This document shows, piece after piece, positions 1-10,881 of a DNA stretch of 64,000 bases; position 1 is the stretch's first letter; the number at the start of each line of letters is the position of its first letter. The translations under genes and the position numbers were made by a program. The notes under the pieces were generated by a model. It saw only the letters and a list, made by a program, of their open reading frames with translations, made no database searches and had not been told where the DNA came from. Where the stretch lies: NCBI GenBank assembly GCA_023512835.1, contig CM042090.1:55229865-55293864 (forward strand), written 5' to 3'. The DNA comes from Taxillus chinensis (Eukaryota; Streptophyta; Magnoliopsida; Santalales; Loranthaceae).

Positions 1-723
1 GGACAGAGAGGGATTAGCAGAAACAGAACCCCTACCTCAAGTAAAATGCAACAACACAGCAATATTCCGTTCCCACGCCGAACGCCGTCCGCCTACGAGA
101 CACAGACCACCCACGCAAGACGCCCGGCAGCAACCAGGAGCTCTCCTTCCCTCTCTCTCTCTCTCTCTCTCTGCGACGGCTGGTGGAGCAACAAACCCTA
201 AACCTAAAACAGAGGGGCTTCTCCTCCTTATATAGACAACACAACATCAAAACGACGTAGTTTTGATTAAGTGAATCCCAGCATCAAAACGACATAGTTT
301 TGATGGAACAAGCTATGACCTTCCCACATCCATACACACCAAAATATCCACAATTCCAACATGGTCCTTTGGGAAAAGATGATTAGAATGACAAAACCAA
401 GGTAACCATGCAAAAACATGCTTGCACGCCAATTTGAACGCCAATTCCCCAATTGGCGTGCAGCTCCAAATGCACTCAAACTTTACCCCAAGCCTCCTTG
501 CATCATGTAAAAGACATCCATGCAATAAAAACCTTGCACGCCAAATGGGTCCAATTCACGTGCACGTCCGTTTGGCCTGAAACTTCTGTGGTAGATAGAA
601 GACATCATTCTAAGAATCTTTTGGTCTGCACGCCAATTCATCTGAGCCCATCTACTAGGTCAAAATCTAGAAAGTTCCCATTCAGAAGGCAAGACTGACT
701 AACTCAAAATACGGGTCCTTACA
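1..723 (-). mobile_element. Truncated Tekay-type LTR, antisense, cut by the window edge
   Basis: The segment is a diverged copy of the LTR seen complete at 28370-30109 (compare 29385-30109). Its right end, GGGTCCTTACA at 713-723, is the reverse complement of the LTR start TGTAAGGACCC. On the minus strand it holds a TATATAAGG-type TATA box (229-236) and two dyads with ATCAAAAC/GTTTTGAT arms (246-267 and 283-304). It also has a CT/GA microsatellite (about 150-172) and an array of CACGCCAATT/AATTGGCGTGCA repeats (about 421-640). The left part lies outside the window, so it could be a solo LTR or the end of a longer element. It abuts Athila gag matter, which suggests an insertion into element F. 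Confidence 0.8.
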
Positions 724-919
724 TCCAAGGTGTTTTAGCTAAAGTGTGTGGGAAGGAAACTCCCTAAAACCCAACAATTCCACTCACAAGGCATCTGTGG
801 TTAACTTCGTACATACCACAAACATGGGTCATTATAGGTACAATTAGAACCAATAACAATCTCAGGGATATCAGAAGAATCAGAACTGAGGGGGAGATAC
901 ATCAGCTCACTATAAGTAT
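724..919 (+). pseudogene. Athila gag remnant with in-frame stops (F)
   Basis: From about 835 the sequence aligns with the end of gag in copy E (56000-56110), in the same frame as the ORF that opens at 920. Stops occur at 845-847 (TAG), 854-856 (TAA) and 887-889 (TGA). At these positions E reads CAG, CAG and CGA, so each involves a C-to-T change. Bases 724-834 lie between the LTR fragment and recognisable gag, and I could not assign them. The translation is glutamine/asparagine-rich, like the E copy. Confidence 0.65.
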
Positions 920-2233
920 GTGCCTCGAGGGATGAAGCAAAATCCATATGCTACTGATAATTTCTTACATCCACCTCCTAGATTCGAGCAACAGCAGCCT
1001 CAGCCTCAGCAGCAAAGAAGAACATATCAGCATGAGGATGAGACAGCTAGAAGAGAGGTGGGTGATTTGAAGGAAAGGGTAGGCAGTATGGAGTCTTCAA
1101 TTAAGAATATGGAGAAGTTACTTGTGAGTATGGCACAGAATGCTAATCAAAGGGTGTCAACCAACACTTTTCCAAGTGACACTGAGGTGAACCCCAAGGA
1201 GAGTTGCAAGGCTATCACTTTGAGGAGTGGGAAAGCATTAAAAGAAGCTGAAGAGCCTAAGAAAAGATCTATTCCAGAAGAACAAAGCAGACCCTTGGAA
1301 GCTGATGACCAAGGAAAATCAGATAAAGAAGAAGAAAGGTTGCGAGACAAGAAGGAACAACAGCTGACTAAAGGCAAAATAGTTGAAGAACAAAGGCAAG
1401 AGCTTAGGCCCACCATGCCATTTCCTCAGCGGATGAGAAATCAGAGGGTTGAGGAAGAGTATGAGCGCTTCCTGAGTTTATTCAAGTGGCTTGAGATTAA
1501 TATTCCATTTGTGGAAACTTTGGAGCAGATGCCTAGATACATAAAATATATTAAAGATTTTGTGAAGAAAAAGAGAAGGTATGGGGATCATGAGACGGTG
1601 GCTGTCACTAATGAGGTGAGTAGTGTTGTTCAAAAGAGCTTGCCTATCAAGCATAAAGATCCGGGCAGTTGTAACCTCCCTTGTGTGATTGGCAATGCAC
1701 CGCAGCAGCAAGCTTTATGTGATTTAGGGGCCAGCATAAATTTGATCTCTTTCGCTTTGTACAAGCAGCTTGGGCTCACAGGAATGAAGCCAACTTCCAT
1801 CTCATTGCAGTTTGCAGACCAGTCCACTGGAATACTTGAAGGAATCATTGAAGATGTGCTAGTTAAGGTGGGCTCCTTCATTTTTCCAGCAGACTTTGTA
1901 GTTTTGGAAATGGAAGAAGATAAAGGAGTTCAGCTCCTCCTTGGTAGACCATTTCTCAGAACAGGGTATGCATTGATAGATGTGGCTCAAGGACAACTGA
2001 CTCTGAGAATCAATGAAGAGACCTTAGTCTTCCATATGGGGAAGGCTTTACAAGGTCAAGAGGAAGAGGACTGCCTATGGGTTGAAGATTTTGAGGAGTT
2101 GGTGGAAGACTTTTTGGCAGAAGAAATTACAACAGCGAATGATGGAGTGCTCCAGCTTATAGAAGCTCAACAAGATGAAGAAGTGGACTTGACAGCTGAG
2201 GAGGACGAGCAAACATCAAATTCTCTGGAGTAA
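920..2233 (+). pseudogene. Athila gag C-terminus and aspartic protease (F)
   Basis: This is an open stretch of 437 codons, but its first ATG is internal to a longer gag-pol frame; copy E shows that coding continues upstream. A Gln-rich region comes first, then a charged Lys/Glu-rich segment (about residues 80-160). The retroviral-type aspartic protease follows, with catalytic motif CDLGAS (Asp268, codon 1721-1723), a flap-like region, and the second conserved motif LLGRPFL (about residue 345). The protease would process the Gag-Pol polyprotein in the virus-like particle. The terminal TAA at 2231-2233 replaces CAA seen in E, and the frame simply continues into RT. The stop is therefore a mutation, not the natural end. 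Confidence 0.85.
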
Positions 2234-3940
2234 GCAAAGGAGGAGAAGGAAGAGGACATACCTCTAGCTCTAGAACTGAAAGAACTGCCTGGACACCTAA
2301 GGTATGAATTTCTTGACTTTACAAATAAATTTCCAGTTATAGTTGCTGCTAATTTAAATGATGTAGAGTGCACTCAACTGCTAGAAATCCTTAGGAAACA
2401 CAAAAAGGCCCTAGGGTGGAACATTAAAGACATTAGGGGTATAAGTCCAGGGATTTGTATGCACAAAATTCTAATGAATGATGACTTTAAACCCACAGCT
2501 GAAAGACAAAGAAGATTAAACCCTTCCATGAAAGAAGTAGTAAGAAAAGAAATTCTAAAATGGAAAAATACGGGTATAATTTATGCTATTTCAGATAGTG
2601 AGTGGGTGAGTCCGTTGCATGTTGTGCCCAAGAAGGGGGGTATGACAGTGATTAAAAATGAGAAGAATGAATTGATTCCATCTGGGACTGTGACGGGATG
2701 GACAGTGTGTGTTGACTATAGGAAGCTGAATAAGGCCACCAGGAAGGATCACTTTCCCCTTCCTTTCATTGACCAGATGTTGGATAGGTTAGCTGGCTAT
2801 AGTCACTACTGCTTTTTAGATGGATACTCCGGGTATAATCAGATCATGGTTAAACCCAAAGACCAAGAAAAGACCACTTTCACGTGCCCCTTTGGCACCT
2901 TTGCTTTTAGGAGGATGCCATTTGGGCTATGCAATGCACCTGCCACCTTTCAAAGGTGCATGATGGCCATTTTCCAGGGCCTGGTGGAGGAGACCATGGA
3001 GGTTTTCATGGATGACTTTTTGGTGTTTGGTTCCTCCTACCAACAGTGTTTGAAAAATTTAGATGTGGTCTTAGAAAGATGTGAGGAGAAGGAACTAGTA
3101 CTAAATTGGGAAAAATGCCATTTTATGGTAACTGAGAGTATAGTTCTAGGGCACAAGGTGTCTTCACAAGGTTTGGAGGTGGACAAGGCAAAAATCTCCA
3201 CTATTGAGACTTTGCCACCTCCAACAAATGAAAAAGGGGTGAGAAGTTTCCTTGGCCATGCTGGCTTTTATAGGAGATTCATTAAGGACTTCTCTAAAAT
3301 TGCAAAACCCATGAGTAGGCTGTTAGAGAAAGACACAAGCTTTGAGTTCAATGAAGATTGCTTAGAAGCTTTCAACATCCTCAAGGGTAAGTTAGTCACT
3401 GCACCAGTTATAGTCACACCAGACTGGGCTCAGCCTTTTGAGCTAATGTGTGACACAAGTGATTTTGCTGTGGGGGTAGTCTTAAGGCAAAGACGTGATA
3501 AGGTGTTTAGGGTCATTTACTATGCTAGTAAGACCATAGATGATGCTCAACTGAACTACACCACCACTGAAAAAGAGTTGCTGGCCGTGGTTTATGGCTG
3601 CAACAAGTTTAGACCCTACCTTTTTGGGTCTAAAGTAATTGTTTATACTGATCATGCAGCTTTGAAATATTTATTTGCTAAAAAGGAAGCTAAGCCACGC
3701 TTGATTAGGTGGGTACTCCTTTTACAGGAATTTGATCTTGAAATTAGAGACACCAAGGGAGCCCTAAATTCTGTGGTTGACCACCTCTCCCGTGTGGAGA
3801 ATGCACCTAAGTCTCTACCCATTGTAGATGACTTTCCTGATGAGAAGTTGTTTGAGGTGCACCAGCTTCCTTGGTTTGCTGATATAGCAAACTATTTAGC
3901 CACTGGGTTTATACCCAAGCAATTGGACTACCATCAGTGA
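2234..3940 (+). pseudogene. Athila reverse transcriptase and RNase H (F)
   Basis: The frame continues in phase from the protease; the longest ATG-led piece is 2459-3940 (493 aa). Reverse transcriptase motifs appear in order: [11 protein letters not shown], the CVDYRKLN block, [25 protein letters not shown], and the active site FMDD (codons 3005-3016). RT connection motifs follow ([19 protein letters not shown]). RNase H comes next ([50 protein letters not shown]). These copy the element RNA into cDNA inside particles. A TGA at 3938-3940 separates this part from integrase in the same phase. The domain set is complete and of normal order. The family call is firm; function of this copy is unlikely. 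Confidence 0.9.
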
Positions 3941-5103
3941 AAGAGGTTGGTAGTGGATGCTAAGAAATACATTTGGGAAGACCCTATTCTCTATAGGAGG
4001 TGTCCAGACCAAATAATTAGAAGGTGTGTCCTTGAGGAGGAGATAGATGACATAATATACCATTGTCATTCATCACATTATGGGGGCCACTTTGGGGTAC
4101 AGAGAACTGTGGCTAAGATCATGCAGTGTGGCTTCTATTGGCCTCACATGGTGAAAGACACCTATGTCTACATCAAAACCTGTGATAGATATCAAAGGGT
4201 AGGTGGTCTGTCTAGGAAGAATGAGATGCCATTAACTGGAATTCTTCCAGTTGAAATTTTTGATATATGGGGCATTGATTTTATGGGGCCATTCCCCAAT
4301 TCTGATGGGTATTCATATATCCTATTGGCTGTGGATTATGTGTCAAAGTGGGTAGAAGCTATACCAACCAGAGTGAATGATGCTAGAGTAGTGACTCACT
4401 TCTTTACCAGAGACATCTTTAGCCGATTTGGGACACCAAGGGCTATAATTAGTGATGAGGGTAGTCACTTCTGCAATAAACCGTTTGACACGTTGTTGAA
4501 CAAATATGGGATAACTCATAGGAAGTCTTTAGCTTACCACCCACAAGCTAATGGACAAGTAGAGGTGTCCAACAGAGAGATTAAAGCCATTTTAGAGAAA
4601 ACTGTTGGAGCAAATAGGAAAGACTGGTCTCAAAGGCTTGATGAAGCCTTATGGGCATATAGGACAGCCTATAAAACTCCCATTGGGATGTCACCTTACC
4701 GTATTCTTTATGGGAAGGCTTGTCACTTACCTGTGGAATTAGAGCACAAGGCTCACTGGGCCTTGAGGAAGTTAAATTTTGATCCACAAGAGGCCAAAGA
4801 GCATAGGATGACTCAATTAATTGAATTAGATGAGTTCAGGATGGATGCCTATGAAAGTGCTAAAATTTATAAATAAAGAACCAAGAAATGGCATGATAGG
4901 CAATTAACCAATGAATCTTTAACCTTGGGGCAGAAAGTTTTCTTATTTAACACAAGGTTAAGGCTATTTCCTGGAAAATTAAGGTCAAAGTGGATGGGAC
5001 CTTTTGTGATAGTTCATAAGAAGCCATATGGGAGCTTTGAGCTCCAAGTTTGTAGATGGCAAGAAATTTTGGGTGAATGGCAACAGATCAAAACCATACT
5101 TTG
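3941..5103 (+). pseudogene. Athila integrase (F), zinc finger damaged and truncated
   Basis: The frame is open at 3941-4873, then TAA (4874-4876) interrupts it where E reads GAA. Coding similarity continues to about 5103 with a frameshift. The core has catalytic Asp (4277), Asp (4454) and Glu (4562), with 35 residues between the last two, the DD35E spacing of integrases. The N-terminal HHCC zinc finger should end CDRC, but here reads CDRY because codon 4190-4192 is TAT; E keeps Cys. Integrase joins the cDNA ends to host DNA. Loss of a zinc ligand and of the C-terminal DNA-binding part makes this copy non-functional. Confidence 0.88.
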
Positions 5104-5494
5104 ATCCAACTCGAGAGGGAGATTGTTGATTCCCTCTCTTTCACCACCTCATGATCTTAATTGAAAGTCTAGCTACAGACTTTAAATAAAGCGTTGGTTG
5201 GGAGGCAACCCAATGTTTTATTTTATTTATTTTTATTCAACAATTTTGTTTGCAAGCTAACCCTGGTGCAGTAGATTTTGTTTCTTTCTTGACTAACCAT
5301 TTGCAGGATGAGCCAAAATTATTAGGCCTTGGACTTCTGAATTTATCTTAAGGAACAAGTCCTCGAGCAAGGAATAAGTGAAGCCACAAGTACTTGAATT
5401 TAAGCCCAACGAATTGGCGTGCAAGCATAGAGGTTGATCCATACTGCAAAAGCAACTCAGAGGAAAAGTTTGGGCTAATTTGGGCCTGCACGCC
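5104..5494 (+). other. Athila post-pol spacer with conserved hairpin motif
   Basis: There is no gene here. At 5191-5215 lies GGTTGGGAGGCAACCC, a short inverted repeat also present antisense in E (51712-51740) directly after the integrase. It belongs to the family structure, not to chance. AT-rich sequence follows, then the first CACGCC/AATTGGCGTGCA repeats (about 5410-5494) that continue beyond the solo LTR. The spacer is cut by the copia solo LTR at 5495. Confidence 0.7.
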
Positions 5495-6780
5495 TGTTGG
5501 ATCAAACCCAGAATTTGGATAATGCTGATAAAGCCCTATGTAATTCGATCTGAGATCTTTTGTGATTATTTGATCGTTGCAGAAGATATGTTATTAATCC
5601 GAAGATGCACTCGTGAGAGCAAAGCTAAGGACAGGATACATAATCCTGATCCGGACAAGAGTGAGTGTCGTCAAACACTTGGTAAATAACCAAGTCATCA
5701 ATACATACGGAATAAGGATCCGAGCCTTTATTCGCACGGAGTAAACAAACTAGATGCGGAGTAAGGAATCTGGACAACTTACTCATACGGAGTAAGGAAG
5801 CTCTAGTACGGAGTAAGGACTTCGATCCCTTAGACTCGCCCGGAGTAAGGAACTTACATACGGAGTAAGGAATTTACATACGGAGTAAGGAACTTACATA
5901 CAGAGTAAGGAATTTATATACGGAGTAAGGAACTTACATGCGGAGTAAGGAAGCACTGATACGGAATAAGTTATCCGACCTTTTAAGACTCGCCCGGAGT
6001 AAGGAACTTACATACGGAGTAAAAAACTTACATGTGGAGTAAGGAAGCGCTGGCACGGACTAAGGATTCCAGTACTAAACAGATACGGAGTAAGCAACCA
6101 CTGACACGGAGTAAGGTTCCGAACTTCATTAGCAACGGAGTAATGAGAATTACACCGGACCAAGAAGATACTACTTCAACTCACCGCATTCAATGTTATC
6201 AGCTCGTGGCGTCCCGATGTAAGACAAACTTATTGAGATGCTGAAGAATCTTACACGTGGATCATCCGGATATGTGGACACAACCTCAATTGTACTTGGG
6301 AACTCACAAATGCACTTATACTCTTCAAACTCAAGATCTTGAGCTCCACAAACCGCAGCAGTCAAGGCAGAGAGATTACCGAGGAATAGTTAGTGCTGAA
6401 CGCATTCCGGAACTACAAGTTCCAAGGTTGTCTCTTAGGAATGTTTGTATAAATATTCATAATTGTATATTTGTAACAAAAGAGCGTGTGTGTGCATTTG
6501 TAAGCAAAGATTAACCCTGTGTATGTACAAGCGGCTTCTTTTTGGGAGATAGAATTTGGCTAGTGTGTGAGTTCATTTGTAAACAGAGTGTAAGAGAGTC
6601 TTGCTTCTATTTTGTTGTATTTATCTTGTGATAATAAAATAAAATACTTCCACTATCTGGTTATCTTCCGCAGTGATTTTATCACTTAACTAGATAAGTG
6701 TTTGTGTCTTAAGAGAAAGAAAAGAGTTTCGATAAGAGCCTATTCACCCCCCCTCTAGGCTCCAAGGGACCATCAACGCC
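5490..6780 (+). mobile_element. Solo LTR of the copia family, TSD ACGCC
   Basis: The LTR spans 5495-6775 (1281 bp), starts TGTTGG and ends CCATCA. It is flanked by ACGCC at 5490-5494 and 6776-6780. It matches the 5' LTR at 11779-13239 over its length, and no copia internal sequence accompanies it. That is the expected product of LTR-LTR recombination. The middle (about 5700-6150) is a degenerate array of CGGAGTAAGGA-type repeats with a 20-bp period. The insertion split one of the CACGCC motifs upstream of ORF3 in F. Confidence 0.93.
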
Positions 6781-7268
6781 ATATTGAACGCCAATTGACC
6801 AATTGGTGTGCACCGCTTTTGCTTCTGAAAATTTCTAGGCCAGTGGATAAACATCACATGAAGCACTTTACTTCTTGCACGCCAATTGCTAGCTGTCATC
6901 TGAAGGGATAAAAAGGCAAAATACCAATTTTGGACCTCCTAGAAGCTTCAATGATATCACGTGCAGAAGAGACTATTGCTTTATAGCTCATGAGGGACCT
7001 ACCACCAAAATTGGGGACGATTCTGACCTGAACGCCAATTCACCCATATGACGTGCAAGGGTTAAAATGGTCCAAAGGCCCTGAAAATTGGAGGACACGT
7101 GTATGATCCAAATTGGGACACTTCTTCTTCTGCACGCTATAAATAAAGAGGCCGGGAGCTAGGTCATTCACACCAAAAACTCATTTCTAGATCTGCAATT
7201 TGTGAAGCTCGGTTCTTGTCGCTTCTAGCCGAATTCCATCTTTCTTTTCTCTAAATTCCTGAAGCAAG
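6781..7268 (+). promoter_or_regulatory. Putative ORF3 promoter region (F)
   Basis: Repeated motifs AACGCCAATT, GCACGCCAATT, ATGACGTGCA and CACGTG lie between 6781 and 7100. A TATA box, CTATAAATAA at 7137-7146, stands about 125 bp before the ORF3 ATG (7269). In copy E the same arrangement exists: TATATAAA at about 51050-51058 on the minus strand, about 130 bp before its ATG, in the same context GCACGCTATA. Position and sequence conservation in two copies support a promoter. No transcript evidence is available. Confidence 0.5.
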
Positions 7269-9391
7269 ATGGTGCGCACAAGGAGATCAGGCAAGGAAGA
7301 AGTTCATTCATCCAGTTCTTCCAGCAGTGAGGATGGGGAGATGTTCCTGGGGCATGCTTTGGATCTAAGTGCCTTGGAGGAATCAGACCTGGGATGGTCA
7401 AGTGAGGTGGCCTTAAAGCTTCAGAATCTTGGGTTAGTGAGGTTAGTTTCAGCCAGATGTACAGTTTATTATCTTGCTTTGCATGAGTTTTACCATTCCA
7501 TTTACTTAAATGAGGAGGAGGATGCAATTCTAGGGCAGGTGCAAGGGGTGTATATTCGTATCACACCTGAGACAATTAGGAAGACCTTTAACCTTCCTGT
7601 ACCTACTGATCACTTCCCTCACCTAACCTTAGGGGAGTATGGTACTCCCTTAAATTATGCCAAACGTTTTGAGAGGAGGAGGCAGTTTACTAAAAATGGT
7701 TTTGTGGGAAAATTTAGATGTTTAGCTCATCTGGTAGGAAAGTGCTTGTTGTTGCAAACTAGTGGAAAGGATGGTGTGCCTATGACCCATCTTGAATTCA
7801 TGTATAGCATTGACCATATGTTAGATGTGGACTGGGGTGCTGCTATTTTCAATTGGTGGAAGAAAAACATGACAAAGAGGGTATATTGCAGAATGTTATG
7901 TGTTATTTTTCAGAGCCAGCATGCTCAGCATTTTGCCCATTTAGACAGCACCCCATTCCCCTCTCAATGGGTTTTGAGAGTACTGCATACTGAAGGCGGT
8001 TTGGGAGTCAGTACAAGAGGTCATTGGGCAAACAATGTTCCTCCTCCATCACAACCATCTAGGCACAGCGTTCATGTGGAGAGATCCACTGACTTTGCAC
8101 GAGACACCTCCACTTCATTGGATGAAAGGAAACAAACCCTATTCAGGCTTACTGCCATGTATATGCAATATAATGTGCACAAGGAAGATGTGTTTAACTT
8201 CTTTCAAGGTATCAGTGGCCAGGTGGTAAGTGAGGTAGAAGTTATCAATTGGGCATTTACAAATGGACATATTCGAGTGCTCGGTTGAAGAGTTAATGGT
8301 ACTTGTCTCTCAAGACCCGGATGCTACTTCTAGACCGTCACCAGGAGCATGGGAAGCCCCTAAGCTCCTGCTTACCGAATTCATCAAGCATGGAGAAAAG
8401 AAACACAAGAGCTCAGGGAGGCAAATGCTAGAACCCAACGTGAAGTTGAAGCATTAAGGAAGAATAACAAAGAAGTCAAGGGCCTCCTAGGAAAAATTTG
8501 GAAGGCCTTGAGCAAGAAGAAAGCATCCAAACACTCTCCCGTAGTGGAGATATCTGAAGAAGACTTACCTTCAGTTCATGAAGACTCTTCCCATGCCCAG
8601 GAAGACCCACCACAACCAGAAACCTCAAGGGCACGCTTATTATCCAGAAGAGGCGAGCCAGAAGCGGGCATTCCCCTTTTCAGCCCTTTATGGATCCTAA
8701 CTATTCTCAGGCTATTGTGCCTATGGCGCTTCCTGTCTCATGGGGGACATACATTCCTACTGCACCTCAAGACCTGCTCGAAGAGCCTATACATTTGACC
8801 ATAGATCCAGCCCTATCATCTGCTGAGAGTCAAGCAGCATTTGAGGACTTCATTAACTCACAGGTGTTGAGAGCTCGCTTTGCAAGGGATATGGACCTCT
8901 TCACCTCGTTTGTCCTTCAACGGATTTTAGGTGATGAATATCTATACTCAGATGAGGTGGACTTATTTTGCAGGACTATGCGTTTTGTAGTGGAGGCTGA
9001 GCCTCATAATTACCCACTGTCCCAGTATACCTCTATTATGCTGTGCGAGCTTTATGAGCAACCTTTGACTGAAAGTGTGTGGCACCAGCGTATAAATGGT
9101 CAGAATGAAGGGCACCGTCCTTGGCATGGTATGCACGAGGTGCTGATCCCTGTGCACATTGATCGTCACTATGTCTTAGTACGTGTGGATTTGAGTGCAG
9201 GGCATATGGAAATCCCTCAGCAGCCTGACCAATTTAGCTGTGGGATTTTCGTTTGCTACTATATGATGGCTATTCTACAACTGAGGGAAAACTGGGAGAT
9301 ACGCGGAGAAACCTCAGCTGATTTTGTTACTTGTGCACGTCGAATGGTGGCCAATGTTATCTACTATTACAGCTTGCCAACTGAGAGGTAA
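7269..9391 (+). pseudogene. ORF3 of element F: ULP1-like protease gene, broken
   Basis: The start is ATGGTGCGC at 7269, matching the ORF3 start in E. The N-terminal domain reads 339 codons (7269-8288), then frameshifts divide the middle (8263-8457, 8508-8798). The C-terminal protease part is open at 8690-9391. Compared with E, 48 codons are missing in frame between 9205 and 9206. The loss removes the catalytic Asp region but leaves the His (codon 9167-9169), the oxyanion Gln and the Cys (9239-9241). The SUMO-interaction-like VVEISEED and the following acidic stretch survive in the middle frame. This copy is a pseudogene. It is useful as a comparison because the protease motif residues are identical to E where present. 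Confidence 0.82.
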
Positions 9392-10881
9392 GTATTTTCC
9401 TACTCCCTATTTCATGCCACGAGGACATAGCATATTTTAAGTGTGGTGTATTGGGGAGTGACTTTTGCCACTTGCTTGTCTTGTATGTTATGTGATTGCA
9501 TGTAAAAAATATCGTTTGAGTTGCCTGCTTGAGTGATTTGCATGTGGAGACATGGATATTAAGTATGCAATTTTGGCCTACAAATTTTACTTTTTGTGCC
9601 ACATTAGTATCATATTGTGATAAGGGTGTTAAAGTAGTTAAAATGTGCTCTGATTTGGTTTAATCATGTCTTTATCTTTTGAATGATATCACCATGTTTT
9701 TGGAGCTGAAGTTTGAATATTAGCTAAGCATAACATGCTAAGATAAACTTTAGTGACCCTTAAAGTTGAGTGACAAAAATAAAAAGAAAACATAAGAAAA
9801 GCTTCTTTTTAGCCCTTGAGTGACATTTATGGTTTATGGGTAATAGTTTGATTTGATACTCCTCTCTGCACTTAACATTAGTTATTTAATGGTAGGAGTC
9901 AAGTAAGCATGTGATTACTTATTAGTGCTCAATGTTTGGTGTGTAGATAGGGAGCAAGGCCTTTAAGCCACTTTGACTTCCTATGTATCCTAATTTTTGT
10001 TTGTTGTGTTGTAAATATAAAAGGTTGTGATATAGAATGTGAAAAAGCCATCACTTAATTGGAAAATGGGATGTGAGACATCAATGAATTTCTGTCTCTC
10101 CTTATGTAGCAAAATGGCAAGGGGTATGCATTAGAAAAATCAGTCTTATTTATGTGTTATGTGAGTAAAAAAATAATCCATCAAGGGAGAGCATAAAATG
10201 CAACCTTGTAAGGTTATTGAAAAAAAAAATTTAAAAAGAAAGATTTGTTTAGATTTGTAGCCACACTAGCTGAGTTTTGTTATTTGAGAGTGTTGAGCGC
10301 AATTCTTTATCTCATGGTTTTGTTTTATAAGTTATTAGAATAGAGTGTGAGTTTATTGAGTTTAGACTAGAGTGTGAGTTCAAATAAAGTAGAATAGAGA
10401 GTGTGTTTTCTTTGATGAGTACAAGAGGGAACTCTCATGATTGCTTGGCAAGTACTTAATCAATAGCTGATGGCGGATGTAGAGATAAAGTTTACCATCC
10501 TTTGTTAATTGATAGGTATGGGGCTTGAGATTAAAGAGAAATAGAAAAGTTATATTTGAGTGAGGCAGTTTTATCCTTTGTGAGAACTTAAAGGGAAACT
10601 AGGTGCTGTGTTAGCATGGACTGCTTGCTGATATCTGAATTTTCAGTAAGAAAATTGCATGGTTGTTGGACTTAGGGATATGGACATGAATGAATTAAGC
10701 TATGACTCATTTCGGTTGCTTAAAATGTCCATTTCATCATGATAGAGTTGCATGCTTGGGAAACCATGACTCTCCTTGATTGATATTTTATTTTTCTTCC
10801 GTTTGATTAAGTGTTTATTTTATTTCTGCATACTTGTATGTTTTTGCTTGGGGACAAGCAATGGTTCAAGTGTGGTGTATT
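9392..10881 (+). other. Noncoding 3' spacer of F with polypurine-like ends
   Basis: There is no convincing ORF; the stretch is AT-rich and homologous along its length to 47054-48608 in E. The 14-mer AAGTGTGGTGTATT occurs at 9439-9452, just after ORF3, and again at 10868-10881, directly before the LTR start. The second copy is at the polypurine-tract position where plus-strand DNA synthesis would be primed. The first copy may be a second priming site or the mark of an old 3'-end duplication. Confidence 0.65.

Noticed and set aside
1147..1416. Antisense frames opposite gag-pol (also 1630-1881, 13321-13590, 55045-55338)
   Set aside because: They are shadows of the coding frame; E and F shadows look alike only because the sense strand is conserved.
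9206..9206. The 48-codon difference between E and F as an intron in E
   Set aside because: The segment in E is in frame, encodes the catalytic Asp region and lacks GT/AG ends, so a deletion in F fits better.
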